Of a stretch of DNA of 64,000 nucleotides, positions 17,770 to 26,557 are shown piece by piece. This DNA comes from Bacillota bacterium. GTDB lineage: Bacteria > Bacillota > Clostridia > Acetivibrionales > JAEXSP01. The position numbers were made by a program, and so were the translations under genes. How positions within the stretch are numbered: the stretch's first letter is position 1; each line of letters begins with the position of its first letter. Location of the stretch: positions 62,001-126,000 of the forward strand of contig JAEXSP010000034.1 of NCBI GenBank assembly GCA_023453795.1. The letters are read 5' to 3'. The notes under the pieces are model-generated. The model made no database searches, was not told the origin of the DNA, and saw only the letters and a list, made by a program, of their open reading frames with translations.

Positions 17770-19596
17770 ATGCTACTGGAATACTTTCTTTGGATACTCA
17801 TTTACATTGTTATCTTTTTTTTGTCATTAGCCATGATGATATATCTGGCACTTAAGGCGAAAAAGGGTATGCTGCTCAACTCTTTTTTATTCCTGCACTC
17901 AATGACAATACTTTGGGTGTTGCGGGCAGCACTGTTTTTTGTTGCACTAAGCTTTCTCAAGGAACCCGGCCAATTTGAAACTGCGCTGGACTTGCTCAAC
18001 TGGAAGCTTGAAATATTTGTTGGGGGATTTATAGGTCTTGCCTGGCTTGTATTCAGCTTAAACTATACAGGGTGGAAATATGCTGCAAACAAGAAAGTTA
18101 TTGTGCTGATGTCTTTGCCTACCTTATTGCTCTTCATAACGGCTTTGACAAACAATTTCCATCATCTTTTTATGAAGGATTTTGTACCCGGAATCTTTTT
18201 TTGGATGCATGCCTTAGTAGCATATATTTTTTCGATTGCGGCATTTGTTGTACTTATTAGATATGCGGTGTACAAAAAGGGGCAGGAAAGGATGCGCACC
18301 ATTTTGCTTATTGCCGCCTATCTTATTCCGTTTTTATCAAGCATTATTAATGATGTCATGGTTCAGGTGCTTCAATCCAAGCCTATTCTTGGCTATGCAG
18401 ACTCTTCCCCTATAGCGTTTACTTTTGGGACTGCCTTTATTGCTTTAATAACTTTCAAATACAAGTTCTTAAATGTTAAGGCAAGAGCATTGAATAATAT
18501 TGTTGATAATTTGAAACAATCAGTAGTAATCGTAGACAGGGATAATTACATAATCGGTTTCAACAATTCCTTCCTTGAAACATTTCAATACGGTACCTCC
18601 GAAATAGATGGTAAAAGCATCTGCAATTTCTGTGATTACTTGCAAAGAAATATAGAGGCTACTGAGAGCAAGTTAATCATAGAGTCAATAAATTCAAACA
18701 GCTGCAAAAGATTTCAGGGGGCATTCAAGATTGCCGAACCAAGAAGAAAATACTATGATGTCTCAATTCAGCCGGTCATAAGCAAAGGGAAGCTTGTCGG
18801 AAGAATCATTTCTTTCGAGGATATCACCAGAATAAGTAAATTTAATGAAGAGCTTGAAACGAAAAACAAAGACTTATCTCTGCTGAATGTTGAGTTAATG
18901 GAGAAAAACAAGCAGCTTCATGACTATGCGGCTGTAGTTGAAGAATTGACTGCAATGAGGGAAAGGAACAGGATATCCAGAGATGTCCATGATACTCTGG
19001 GGCATACAATGACTGTTCTAATTACACAGCTTCAGGTTGCTTTTATATTATGTGGAAATGAAACGGACAACCTAAGGGAAAAAATCGATGAAATAATCAA
19101 GATGGCTCAAGACGGGTTGGACGAGTTGCGCAGGAGTATTTCAGGCGTTATTCCGGATAAATCAAAATGCAACGACCTTGAGGGTGCAATAAATATGCTT
19201 GCTGACGGTTATAAGGCAGGAGGCGTTAAAGTAGAGCTTTCAGTATACGGGACAAGTTCAGACTTGCCTAGGGATTACTTCGAGGCTTTGTTCAGGCTTT
19301 GCCAGGAAGCAATCACCAATGCTCTTCGCCACGGCAAGGCAAAACATGTGGATATTGTCCTGAATTTCACCGGAAGTAAGTATAAGGCGTTAATAAAAGA
19401 TGATGGGTGTGGGTGCATAAAAATTAATAAAGGGTTCGGACTGAAAGGAATGGAAGAAAGAATTCATAATCTGGGCGGTAATGTCCAATATGGTTCTGAT
19501 GGAGAAAACGGCTTCAATATATTTGTAGAACTGCCCAGAAAGGGCATAAACAACAGCAAAACTATTACAGGTGCAAGGAGGGATGATAATACATGA
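17770..19596 (+). CDS. NarL-system sensor histidine kinase with 7TM N-terminal domain and PAS
   Basis: A membrane histidine kinase of about 608 residues. The first 220 residues hold about seven membrane helices, as in the '7TM' histidine-kinase N-terminal domain. A PAS domain follows (about 235-350: VIVDRDNYIIGFNNSF, ISFEDITRI), then a coiled coil and a HisKA_3 domain with phospho-acceptor His407 in RDVHDTLGHTMT, and an HATPase with the N box (CQEAITNALRHG) and DDGCG. I prefer ATG 17770, which has agagg 5 bases upstream, over TTG 17743 or ATG 17752. The stop overlaps the response-regulator start by 4 bp. The signal is unknown. Confidence 0.9.
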   Translation: MLLEYFLWILIYIVIFFLSLAMMIYLALKAKKGMLLNSFLFLHSMTILWVLRAALFFVALSFLKEPGQFETALDLLNWKLEIFVGGFIGLAWLVFSLNYTGWKYAANKKVIVLMSLPTLLLFITALTNNFHHLFMKDFVPGIFFWMHALVAYIFSIAAFVVLIRYAVYKKGQERMRTILLIAAYLIPFLSSIINDVMVQVLQSKPILGYADSSPIAFTFGTAFIALITFKYKFLNVKARALNNIVDNLKQSVVIVDRDNYIIGFNNSFLETFQYGTSEIDGKSICNFCDYLQRNIEATESKLIIESINSNSCKRFQGAFKIAEPRRKYYDVSIQPVISKGKLVGRIISFEDITRISKFNEELETKNKDLSLLNVELMEKNKQLHDYAAVVEELTAMRERNRISRDVHDTLGHTMTVLITQLQVAFILCGNETDNLREKIDEIIKMAQDGLDELRRSISGVIPDKSKCNDLEGAINMLADGYKAGGVKVELSVYGTSSDLPRDYFEALFRLCQEAITNALRHGKAKHVDIVLNFTGSKYKALIKDDGCGCIKINKGFGLKGMEERIHNLGGNVQYGSDGENGFNIFVELPRKGINNSKTITGARRDDNT

Positions 19597-20219
19597 TAAA
19601 AATAATTATTGCAGACGATCAACCCGTAATGCGGGATGGCTTGAAATTCATAATTGAACAGAATGCCGATATTGAGGTAGTCGGATGTGCAGGTGACGGG
19701 ATGGAAACATTTGAGCTTTGCGAACAGCTGCAGCCTGATGTTGTATTGATGGATATTGTGATGCCTGTTTGCGATGGAGTTGAAGCAACAAGGCTGATTA
19801 AAGAGAAATATGACAATATAAAAGTCATAATACTGACAACATTCAATGATGAGGAAAAAGTAGAACAAGCCCTGAGTAACGGCGCTGATGGTTATGTACT
19901 GAAGGCGGTTCAATCAGAAGAGCTTATCCTTGCTATAAAAAGCATTACACGGGGCCTGCAGGTTATTCACAAAAATGCATATGGCGTTGTCTTGAAAAGA
20001 CTGGGACTGCAGACCGAACCAGTGGATTTTGGGCTTACAGAAAGGGAATTGGAGGTTGTGCGGCTGGTCGTTTTCGGTAAAAGCAATAAAGGTATTGCAT
20101 CCACCCTGTATCTGAGTGAAGGCAGTGTGAGAAATATAATATCTTCAATTCTTTTTAAAACAAAACTCAAGGACCGTACCCAGCTGGCAGTATTTGCAGT
20201 TAAGAACAATATAGTATAG
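19593..20219 (+). CDS. NarL/LuxR-type response regulator
   Basis: A 208-residue DNA-binding partner of the upstream kinase. The receiver has the acidic pair (IADDQ), phospho-acceptor Asp in VVLMDIVMP, Thr in ILTTFND and Lys in VLKAV. The C-terminal LuxR-type helix-turn-helix is LTEREVVRLV-like, with GKSNKGIASTLYLSEGSVRN. ATG overlaps the kinase stop (ATGA), showing translational coupling. A strong terminator follows, so the operon is two genes. The neighbouring secreted esterase is a possible but unproven target. Confidence 0.93.
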   Translation: MIKIIIADDQPVMRDGLKFIIEQNADIEVVGCAGDGMETFELCEQLQPDVVLMDIVMPVCDGVEATRLIKEKYDNIKVIILTTFNDEEKVEQALSNGADGYVLKAVQSEELILAIKSITRGLQVIHKNAYGVVLKRLGLQTEPVDFGLTERELEVVRLVVFGKSNKGIASTLYLSEGSVRNIISSILFKTKLKDRTQLAVFAVKNNIV

Positions 20220-20234
20220 CCTGGGTTATCTGCA

Positions 20235-20279
20235 AGATGACATATGGCACTTGAAAAGAGTGATATATGTCATCTTTTT
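20235..20279 (+). terminator. Strong intrinsic terminator of the two-component operon
   Basis: agatgacatat (20235-20245) pairs with atatgtcatct (20265-20275), with an inner cact/agtg pairing; TTTTT follows. Confidence 0.9.
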
Positions 20280-20420
20280 ATTATCAATTGATACATGACA
20301 CAGCTGTTATATGAGTGACAATTGATATCTATATACCACATCAGTATCTTTATATAATTTAAGTATAAATATAAATATTTGAATTTAGTAATTCAAATAA
20401 ATGATAAAGGGGGAACAGCT

Positions 20421-21944
20421 GTGAATCTTAGACTTACCAAGCTTCCAAAATTGCTCGTAAGCCTGACTGCATGTTTTTGTGTTTGCGCTGTAAGTACTTT
20501 ACAATCAGCGGGTGTTGTAAATGCGGAGACAATAAAACCAACCAGGTATGTCAGCACTCTTTTTAAAAAGGCAGATATTGAAAGTGATCTGATTTATGGA
20601 CAGGCAAAAAATTATAAAGGTGAAAAGGAAGATCTGAAGCTGGATGTATATCAACCTTCCGGTGATAATGCCTTAAACAGGGCATCCATAATATTTGTAC
20701 ATGGTGGGGGTCTTGTAAGCGGCAGTAAAAGTGAAAATTTTTATAAAAGCTTTATAATGGAGTTTGTTAAAAAAGGATATGTAGTATTCAGCATGGATTA
20801 CCGGCTGAGGGAAAACCAGGATCAGTTTCTGGATGCCATGAAGGATGCTTCGGACGATGCAGCTTTAGCTGTTCAATGGGTTCAGAAGAACATAAAAAAG
20901 TATAGGCTGGACAACAAGCATATTGCGTTTATGGGGCATTCTGCAGGCAGCGATATCATCAACAACCTTTGCTATAACGATAAAATGTCAGGGAAACTGC
21001 CAAAGGACAGCATTTTCACAGTAGTTGAAATCGCAGGATCAGGCCTGTCCGTGTTTACTGACGGCGGAGCTGTAAAGAAAGGCGGACCTTCATGCTTTAT
21101 AGTACATGGTACACAGGACGAGTATGTTCCTTGCAGTCTGAGTGAAGAATTTGCCGAAGCGTTGAGACAAAGCGGGACACCTTATGCAATTCACATTTTA
21201 AAAGATGGCACCCATGTTTTCAGAGAAGACTTTTACGAAGTGGTAGATGAAGTTACCCAGTTCCTTAACAATCAGTTAATGGGATTCAACATTCGAATCA
21301 ATAAGCAGCTTGCTATGGAAAAGATACTACAGAGACGTCAGACAGGCATTAAATATAAAGCGAAACAAATAGAATTTAAGGTCGACGGAAAGCTGGACGA
21401 GTGGGGAAACTCAAGTGTACTCACATTTGATAAACCGGACGAGTACACAATGGAACTGCCGTCCAAATCTGAATTTTCGGGTACTGCGATGATTGGCTGG
21501 AACGAAAAGGATCCTGGTCGAATATACATAGCAGCCGTCATAACAGATGACGTGATTCAAAATAATATTCCTGCAGATGGCTGGTGGAGGGCGGACGATA
21601 CCATAGAGATCAGGACGGATTTGTCAGAAGCCAAGGTGCTTCCGTCACTGCTCTGGGCTATAGGCGCAACAGGGGATTTATCTGAAACGGCCAACAAGGA
21701 AAACACTGAAATCGCACTGGTAAGGGAGGGTACTACAACAACATATGAAATCGCTATCGATTTAACGAAGGCAAACGTCAAATCGGCTGAGATGAAAGCC
21801 ATTGCAGAGAAATTCAAATGTGAGAAGGGGAAGATGATCGGAATAGGTTCTTTCTATGACGATACGGAGACCTGGCAAACAGTGGGCTGGGTCAATGGAG
21901 CGGTTGATGATAGATTAAGCTATGTTAACGTAATCTTTGACTAG
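20421..21944 (+). CDS. Secreted alpha/beta-hydrolase esterase with C-terminal CBM9-like domain
   Basis: A 507-residue exported protein. The signal peptide runs to about residue 35 (hydrophobic core LVSLTACFCVCAVSTLQ, cleavage near NA-ET). A carboxylesterase domain follows, with the oxyanion motif VHGGGLVSGS, nucleophile elbow GHSAGS, and candidate Asp and His in HGTQDEYV and DGTHVF. From about 325 a second domain (DGKLDEWG, GWNEKDPGRIYIAAVITDD, WWRADDTIEIRTD) matches the CBM9/DOMON-like fold found on xylan-active enzymes. The start is GTG 20421 (aaaggggga upstream); earlier in-frame codons have no RBS. It likely deacetylates or de-esterifies plant polysaccharide; no dockerin is present. Confidence 0.85.
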   Translation: MNLRLTKLPKLLVSLTACFCVCAVSTLQSAGVVNAETIKPTRYVSTLFKKADIESDLIYGQAKNYKGEKEDLKLDVYQPSGDNALNRASIIFVHGGGLVSGSKSENFYKSFIMEFVKKGYVVFSMDYRLRENQDQFLDAMKDASDDAALAVQWVQKNIKKYRLDNKHIAFMGHSAGSDIINNLCYNDKMSGKLPKDSIFTVVEIAGSGLSVFTDGGAVKKGGPSCFIVHGTQDEYVPCSLSEEFAEALRQSGTPYAIHILKDGTHVFREDFYEVVDEVTQFLNNQLMGFNIRINKQLAMEKILQRRQTGIKYKAKQIEFKVDGKLDEWGNSSVLTFDKPDEYTMELPSKSEFSGTAMIGWNEKDPGRIYIAAVITDDVIQNNIPADGWWRADDTIEIRTDLSEAKVLPSLLWAIGATGDLSETANKENTEIALVREGTTTTYEIAIDLTKANVKSAEMKAIAEKFKCEKGKMIGIGSFYDDTETWQTVGWVNGAVDDRLSYVNVIFD

Positions 21945-22000
21945 GAAAAGGCAAAGTAAGGCTAAACACAAATTTCATCTTTACACATTAAGATTCACAA

Positions 22001-22025
22001 GGGGCACTTTTCAGTGTCCCTTTTT
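22001..22025 (+). terminator. Intrinsic terminator of the esterase gene
   Basis: ggggcact (22001-22008) pairs with agtgtccc (22013-22020) with one G-T wobble across a 4-base loop; TTTTT follows at 22021-22025. Confidence 0.85.
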
Positions 22026-22039
22026 CATTACAAAACGAG

Positions 22040-22062
22040 TATGGTATAATGGACAGAGCAAA
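22040..22062 (+). promoter_or_regulatory. Extended -10 promoter of the ABC-F gene
   Basis: tatggtataat with TATAAT at 22045-22050. The 23-base segment is identical to 17696-17718, including the probable start-site region, although the two operons are unrelated. Confidence 0.7.
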
Positions 22063-22094
22063 TAGTAATAAATGACACTGAAAGGAGCAGGTGC

Positions 22095-24005
22095 GTGAGC
22101 ATTCTAACTGCTGAAAGGATTTCTAAAAGCTACAGTGAGAAGATATTATTCAACGAAATATCTTTTTCCATAAATGAGGGTGAAAAGATCGGTGTGATCG
22201 GTGTTAACGGCACGGGCAAATCAACCCTTCTTAAAATAATAGCCGGTGCGGAGAAGGCAGATAACGGAGAATTGTTAAAGATCAATGGTCTTAATGTTGA
22301 ATACCTTCCTCAGAATCCGAAGTTTGATGATGACGCAACTGTACTGCAACAGGTATTCAAAGGCGAATCGGGGCTTATGAAGACTTTAAGAGAATATGAA
22401 GCTTTGATGCAAACAGTCCGGGATAATCCCGGTGATGCCGGACTTGAAAAAGAACTTATTGTACTTATGCAGAAAATGGATGCATTGGATGTATGGACAA
22501 TTGAAAGTGAAGCCAAAAGTATTCTCACCAAGCTTGGTATAACTGACTTTAAGGCTAAAGTAGGGACGCTCTCAGGAGGCCAAAGAAAAAGAGTTGCTAT
22601 GGCGGGTGCTCTCTTGAGCCCTTCAGGGCTGCTCATACTTGATGAGCCTACCAACCACATTGATAATTATACGGTTGATTGGCTTGAAAACTATTTGAAC
22701 AACCGCAAGGGTGCATTGCTTATGGTTACCCATGACAGATATTTTTTAGACAGGGTTGCCGACAGAATCCTTGAGCTTGATAGGGGAAGACTTTTCAGTT
22801 ATCAGGGAAATTACACAAAATATCTTGAAATGAGTGCAGAAAGGGAGGAGCTTGAAAAGTCCTCAGAGAGAAAACGTAAAAACCTGCTGAGAAAGGAACT
22901 GGAGTGGATCAGAAGGGGTGCACAGGCCAGGTCTACTAAGCAGAAAGCAAGAATAGACAGGTATGAAAAGCTTAAGGATGAAGAAGAGCTTGCTGCCAAT
23001 GGCAGTGTCGAAATTAAAGCTGCCTCCTCACGCCTTGGTAAAACTATAATAGAGGTGGATCATGTCGCAAAAGGCTTTCCGGAAATAGAGCTGATCATCG
23101 ATTTCAGCTATGTTTTCCTGCGTGATGACAGAATCGGGATTATAGGACCGAACGGAGCCGGAAAATCAACCTTGCTTAAAATGCTCGCAGGCAGGCTTGA
23201 ACCTGATCAAGGGAGTATTAAAAAAGGAGAAACAGTCAAGATAGGCTTTTTCACTCAGGAAAATGAGAACATGAAAGAGGACATTAGAGTAATCGATTAT
23301 ATAAGGGAGGAAGCTGAATATATAGAAACGGATGAAGGCACATTAAGTGCTTCCATGATGCTGGAAAGATTTCTGTTTCCCCCCGCTGTACAATGGACGC
23401 CTATAAGCAAGCTGTCGGGCGGAGAGAAGAGACGCCTGTATTTGCTGCGAATTCTGATGGGCTCGCCAAATATTCTTTTATTGGATGAACCGACCAATGA
23501 CCTTGACATTCAGACACTTACAATACTGGAGAGCTACCTGGATGAATTCAAGGGAGTAGTTATAACAGTTTCGCATGACCGGTACTTTCTGGACAGAGTG
23601 GTTAGCAAAATATTTGCATTTGAAGGCAACGGAATTGTAGCGCGATATGTAGGGAACTATTCGGATTATTGCGGTTACATCAAAGAGGTGGAAGCAGAAG
23701 CAAATATAAAATCGGTTGAAAGGGAAGCAAAGGGCAGTCAGGAAAATACAAAGGCAAGACAGCTTAAGTTCAGTTTTAAGGAGCAAAAGGAGTACGAGCA
23801 GATTGATGGCATCATTGCCGGACTTGAGGACTCGATTAAGCAGCTTGAATCTGACATAATTGATGCTGCAAGTGACTTCGAAAGATTGCCGGGTTTGCTG
23901 TCAAAGAAGGAACAAATGGAAGCACAATTGGAGGAAGCTATAGAACGCTGGGCATATCTCAGCGAGCTTGAGGAAAAAATATCGAAGAGTAAGGGGAATA
24001 ATTAA
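22095..24005 (+). CDS. ABC-F family ATPase, Uup-like
   Basis: A 636-residue soluble ATPase with two ABC cassettes and no membrane segments; ABC-F proteins act on the ribosome as translation factors. Cassette 1: GVNGTGKST, LSGGQRKRVAMA, LLILDEPTNHID. Cassette 2: GPNGAGKST, LSGGEKRRLYLLR, ILLLDEPTNDLD. The interdomain linker is the charged helical region around 245-310 (ERKRKNLLRKELEW). A C-terminal coiled coil (about 545-636) is typical of Uup rather than EttA. The start is GTG 22095 with aaaggag 8 bases before. A DEAD-box helicase starts 9 bp downstream, suggesting a joint role in RNA or ribosome biology. Confidence 0.92.
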   Translation: MSILTAERISKSYSEKILFNEISFSINEGEKIGVIGVNGTGKSTLLKIIAGAEKADNGELLKINGLNVEYLPQNPKFDDDATVLQQVFKGESGLMKTLREYEALMQTVRDNPGDAGLEKELIVLMQKMDALDVWTIESEAKSILTKLGITDFKAKVGTLSGGQRKRVAMAGALLSPSGLLILDEPTNHIDNYTVDWLENYLNNRKGALLMVTHDRYFLDRVADRILELDRGRLFSYQGNYTKYLEMSAEREELEKSSERKRKNLLRKELEWIRRGAQARSTKQKARIDRYEKLKDEEELAANGSVEIKAASSRLGKTIIEVDHVAKGFPEIELIIDFSYVFLRDDRIGIIGPNGAGKSTLLKMLAGRLEPDQGSIKKGETVKIGFFTQENENMKEDIRVIDYIREEAEYIETDEGTLSASMMLERFLFPPAVQWTPISKLSGGEKRRLYLLRILMGSPNILLLDEPTNDLDIQTLTILESYLDEFKGVVITVSHDRYFLDRVVSKIFAFEGNGIVARYVGNYSDYCGYIKEVEAEANIKSVEREAKGSQENTKARQLKFSFKEQKEYEQIDGIIAGLEDSIKQLESDIIDAASDFERLPGLLSKKEQMEAQLEEAIERWAYLSELEEKISKSKGNN

Positions 24006-24014
24006 GGAGACAAC

Positions 24015-25163
24015 ATGATAGAATTATTAAGCGGCTTAAATATTAATTTGACAATGGCAGATGCCCTAAAAAAAGAAAACATCGTCGTTCCGACAGAGGT
24101 TCAGAGAAGGGTCATCCCGGAAATACTTAAAAATAAGGATTTGATAGTAGAGTCTGAAACAGGTACCGGAAAAACACTGGCTTACCTGATTCCGCTTTTT
24201 CAAAAGTTAAACGCATCAATAAGGGAAATGCAGTCTATAATACTTGTACCTACTCATGAACTGGCAGTTCAGGTTATAAGGCAGATCGAAAGACTTTCTC
24301 AGAATTCGGACATAAAGCTAAAAGCTGCAACGATCATAGGAAATGTGAACATTGACAGGCAGATTGAGAAATTAAAAGAAAAACCCCATATTATCGTAGG
24401 TACTCCCGGAAGAATACTTGAATTAATCAAGAAGAAAAAGATATCGGCGCATACTGTAAAAACGATTATTCTCGATGAAGCCGACAGGCTGATGGACAGA
24501 AATAATATTGAATTTGTGAAGGCTGTTATCAAGAGTACCCTGAAGGAAAGGCAGGTTTTAGCCTTTTCCGCAACTATCCCAAAGGAAGCAGAGACGAATG
24601 CAAAAGCCTTGATGAAGGAGGCTTTGGTTATAAGGGGAAAAGAAAAAGCTGCTGTTCCCGAGGGCATTGAGCATATGTACTTTCTGGCTGAACAAAGGGA
24701 TAAATTTGAGGTGCTGAAAAAACTTGCAGTAATCATAGAACCCGAGAAAGCGATTGTGTTTGTAAATAACCAGGGGAATGAGATAGAAATCATAACCTCG
24801 AAGCTGAAATACCACGGATTGAAAGCGGAAGGCCTCCACGGAGCAAACAGAAAGACTGAAAGGAAAAAAGCAATGGAGGACTTCAAGTCAGGAAAGGTAC
24901 AGCTGCTTGTTGCGTCGGATATTGCTGCAAGAGGACTGCACATAGAAGGGGTTACCCATATATTCAATCTAAATGCTCCTGAAGACACGAAGAATTATGT
25001 GCACAGGGCAGGCAGAACAGGAAGAAACGGGGAGACGGGTCTGGCAATTTCCATTGTTACAGAGCGGGAGCTGACATTCATAAAAAAGTATGAGAAGGAG
25101 TTAAATATAAATATTGTAAAAAAGAGAATGTATAAAGGTAATATACTCGACGTCAGATCGTAG
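24015..25163 (+). CDS. DEAD-box RNA helicase, short form
   Basis: A 382-residue ATP-dependent RNA helicase core without C-terminal RNA-binding extension. Motifs in order: Q motif region (VVPTEVQRRVIP), I ESETGTGKT, Ia PTHELAVQ, Ib TPGRI, II LDEADRL, III FSATIP, V ASDIAARGLHIEGV and VI YVHRAGRTGRNG. ATG is preceded by aaggaga and lies 9 bp after the ABC-F stop, so the two form an operon. The second, longer helicase at 60495-62117 is a distinct DbpA-like paralogue. The RNA substrate is unknown. Confidence 0.93.
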   Translation: MIELLSGLNINLTMADALKKENIVVPTEVQRRVIPEILKNKDLIVESETGTGKTLAYLIPLFQKLNASIREMQSIILVPTHELAVQVIRQIERLSQNSDIKLKAATIIGNVNIDRQIEKLKEKPHIIVGTPGRILELIKKKKISAHTVKTIILDEADRLMDRNNIEFVKAVIKSTLKERQVLAFSATIPKEAETNAKALMKEALVIRGKEKAAVPEGIEHMYFLAEQRDKFEVLKKLAVIIEPEKAIVFVNNQGNEIEIITSKLKYHGLKAEGLHGANRKTERKKAMEDFKSGKVQLLVASDIAARGLHIEGVTHIFNLNAPEDTKNYVHRAGRTGRNGETGLAISIVTERELTFIKKYEKELNINIVKKRMYKGNILDVRS

Positions 25164-25194
25164 GCTTTGTCAAGCTTTCTTTGACAAAGCCTAC
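25160..25194. terminator. Perfect 14-bp hairpin at the helicase stop codon
   Basis: gtaggctttgtcaa (25160-25173) and ttgacaaagcctac (25181-25194) are exact inverted repeats with a 7-base loop. The left arm contains the helicase TAG stop. No T-run follows, so it may act in mRNA 3'-end protection or as a weak terminator between convergent genes. Confidence 0.55.
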
Positions 25195-25257
25195 TAATCA
25201 ATTAAAATGTTGAAAAGCAGGTTGGTAAGAGACAATAGGGAGTCTATACCTTGGGGT

Positions 25258-25821
25258 TTATTGCAAGGCAGAAGAAGCGTTTACGGTCTTGTAAATGCTT
25301 GCCATGGTGCCGAGTGTAGAAGCAGATGCTGCTTCAACAGGGTAATAGCCTTTTTTGGCCATCCATTGCCATATGTCATAAGCATGGCGGGAACACATTC
25401 TGAAAGCGTCTTCGAGGAAAGTGCGGATTTCAGGGTTGCTTGCTTCCATAGCAGCCCAGGCATATTCCCGGCCGGCTCTTTTAAGCGTCAGCATATAAGC
25501 TGTAGCGATTTCCCGGTCATCGAATTCACGCAGGTCTGTTCTGGGAGTTACTGATTTTACATTAGTGCCTGCAGACATATGGTGTTCTAGGATATTTGTG
25601 AACTCCGGTACAGGAAGTCCGGTTTTAGCGCCGCTCTCACGGCTGAGATATTCAACCTTCGTATTGTAGTCCTTGATATGATACGGAAAATGCTTTTCAA
25701 TAAGCGACTTTAATTCAGGGTCCTTTGCCTGTTTCATAAATAGCGCCATATTTGTTATGGAGTTAACGCAGCTGAGTGTCAGTTCGTTAAGGTCATAAAC
25801 CTCGTGTGCGGCTAATTGCAT
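25258..25821 (-). CDS. CotF-like spore coat protein
   Basis: A 187-residue protein resembling the CotF family of clostridial and Bacillus spore coat proteins. These are helical and ferritin-like in appearance, with two repeats of a helical hairpin. Typical segments here are AAHEVYDLNELTLSCVNSI near the N-terminus, FPYHIKDYNTKVEYL, DREIATAYMLTLKRAGREYAWAA, and a C-terminal ending with IWQWMAKKGYYPVEAAS. The start ATG has aaggagg on the minus strand. It is monocistronic, convergent with the helicase and divergent from an acetyltransferase. Expression in the mother cell during sporulation is expected from the family, but no sporulation promoter was verified. Confidence 0.85.
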   Translation of the reverse strand: MQLAAHEVYDLNELTLSCVNSITNMALFMKQAKDPELKSLIEKHFPYHIKDYNTKVEYLSRESGAKTGLPVPEFTNILEHHMSAGTNVKSVTPRTDLREFDDREIATAYMLTLKRAGREYAWAAMEASNPEIRTFLEDAFRMCSRHAYDIWQWMAKKGYYPVEAASASTLGTMASIYKTVNASSALQ

Positions 25822-25982
25822 AATGAATTGCCTCCTTATTAGTATTTAAACGTAAGTAGCTTTTGCTTTATTATAAGGAATTATTCAACAGACGGTTTTT
25901 CTTATTTGTGCAGCACCAGTTTCGTTGACATAAATGTCTGCTTTACTAAAAAATATATCAACAGACCTAATGGAGTGGTACT

Positions 25983-26402
25983 ATGCCGATTCAAATAACT
26001 GAAGTTGTTCCCGATTTGGAGGAATATAATTTTTTGCGTTCGTCGGTAGATTGGTCACTTATGGATGAAGAGACTTGTATGAAGAACCTTAGCCCCTCGG
26101 TTTATTCAATTATTGCAAGGGATGGGTGCGAAACTGTCGGAATGGGCCGCATCGCGGGGCATGGAGGTATGTTTTTTCTTGTGGTTGACATAATTGTTAT
26201 TCCTGATTATCAAAATAAAGGCATCGGGAAGTTGATTGTCAAGAACCTGACCGATTGGATAAAAGTCAACTGTGCAAGGGACAGCAGAGTATTACTTGTT
26301 GCTGCCGAAGGAAGAGAACGCTTTTATGAAAAGTTTGGTTTTCAGAAGGTGCCAAACTCTTCTTATAGGTCGGAAATGCAGTGGATATGGAAGGAGAACT
26401 AG
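25983..26402 (+). CDS. GNAT family N-acetyltransferase
   Basis: A 139-residue acetyl-CoA-dependent acetyltransferase. The central strand-turn-helix that binds acetyl-CoA is visible as IIVIPDYQNKGIGKLIVKNL, with the Q/RxxGxG/A signature (QNKGIG). A C-terminal FYEKFGFQKVPNS segment is typical of the fold. ATG at 25983 follows ggagtgg. The sequence resembles small stand-alone GNATs whose substrate cannot be predicted. Its own promoter must lie in the 160-bp gap upstream of the divergent coat gene. Confidence 0.88.
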   Translation: MPIQITEVVPDLEEYNFLRSSVDWSLMDEETCMKNLSPSVYSIIARDGCETVGMGRIAGHGGMFFLVVDIIVIPDYQNKGIGKLIVKNLTDWIKVNCARDSRVLLVAAEGRERFYEKFGFQKVPNSSYRSEMQWIWKEN

Positions 26403-26465
26403 GTCAGACGGTTTGTTTCAATGACTTATAATTACTAATATCAAAAAACGGTATACTAAACTGCC

Positions 26466-26514
26466 AAACAAAAGCAGCGACTAGTGTGAGAAGTACAAGC
26501 CGCAGCTTTGTTTA
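26466..26514. terminator. Imperfect hairpin between convergent acetyltransferase and Ig-like gene
   Basis: aaacaaaagcagcg and cgcagctttgttt can pair with bulges across about 22 bases. It lies between convergent stops and could serve both directions; T-runs are poor. Confidence 0.35.
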
Positions 26515-26557
26515 ACTAAATAACTATAGATTATAACATTAAGAAGTACATACAAAA

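Noticed and set aside
24299..24988. Minus-strand frame of 229 codons inside the DEAD-box helicase
   Set aside because: Covers conserved helicase motifs in the real frame; Ser/Phe/Ile-rich antisense translation only.
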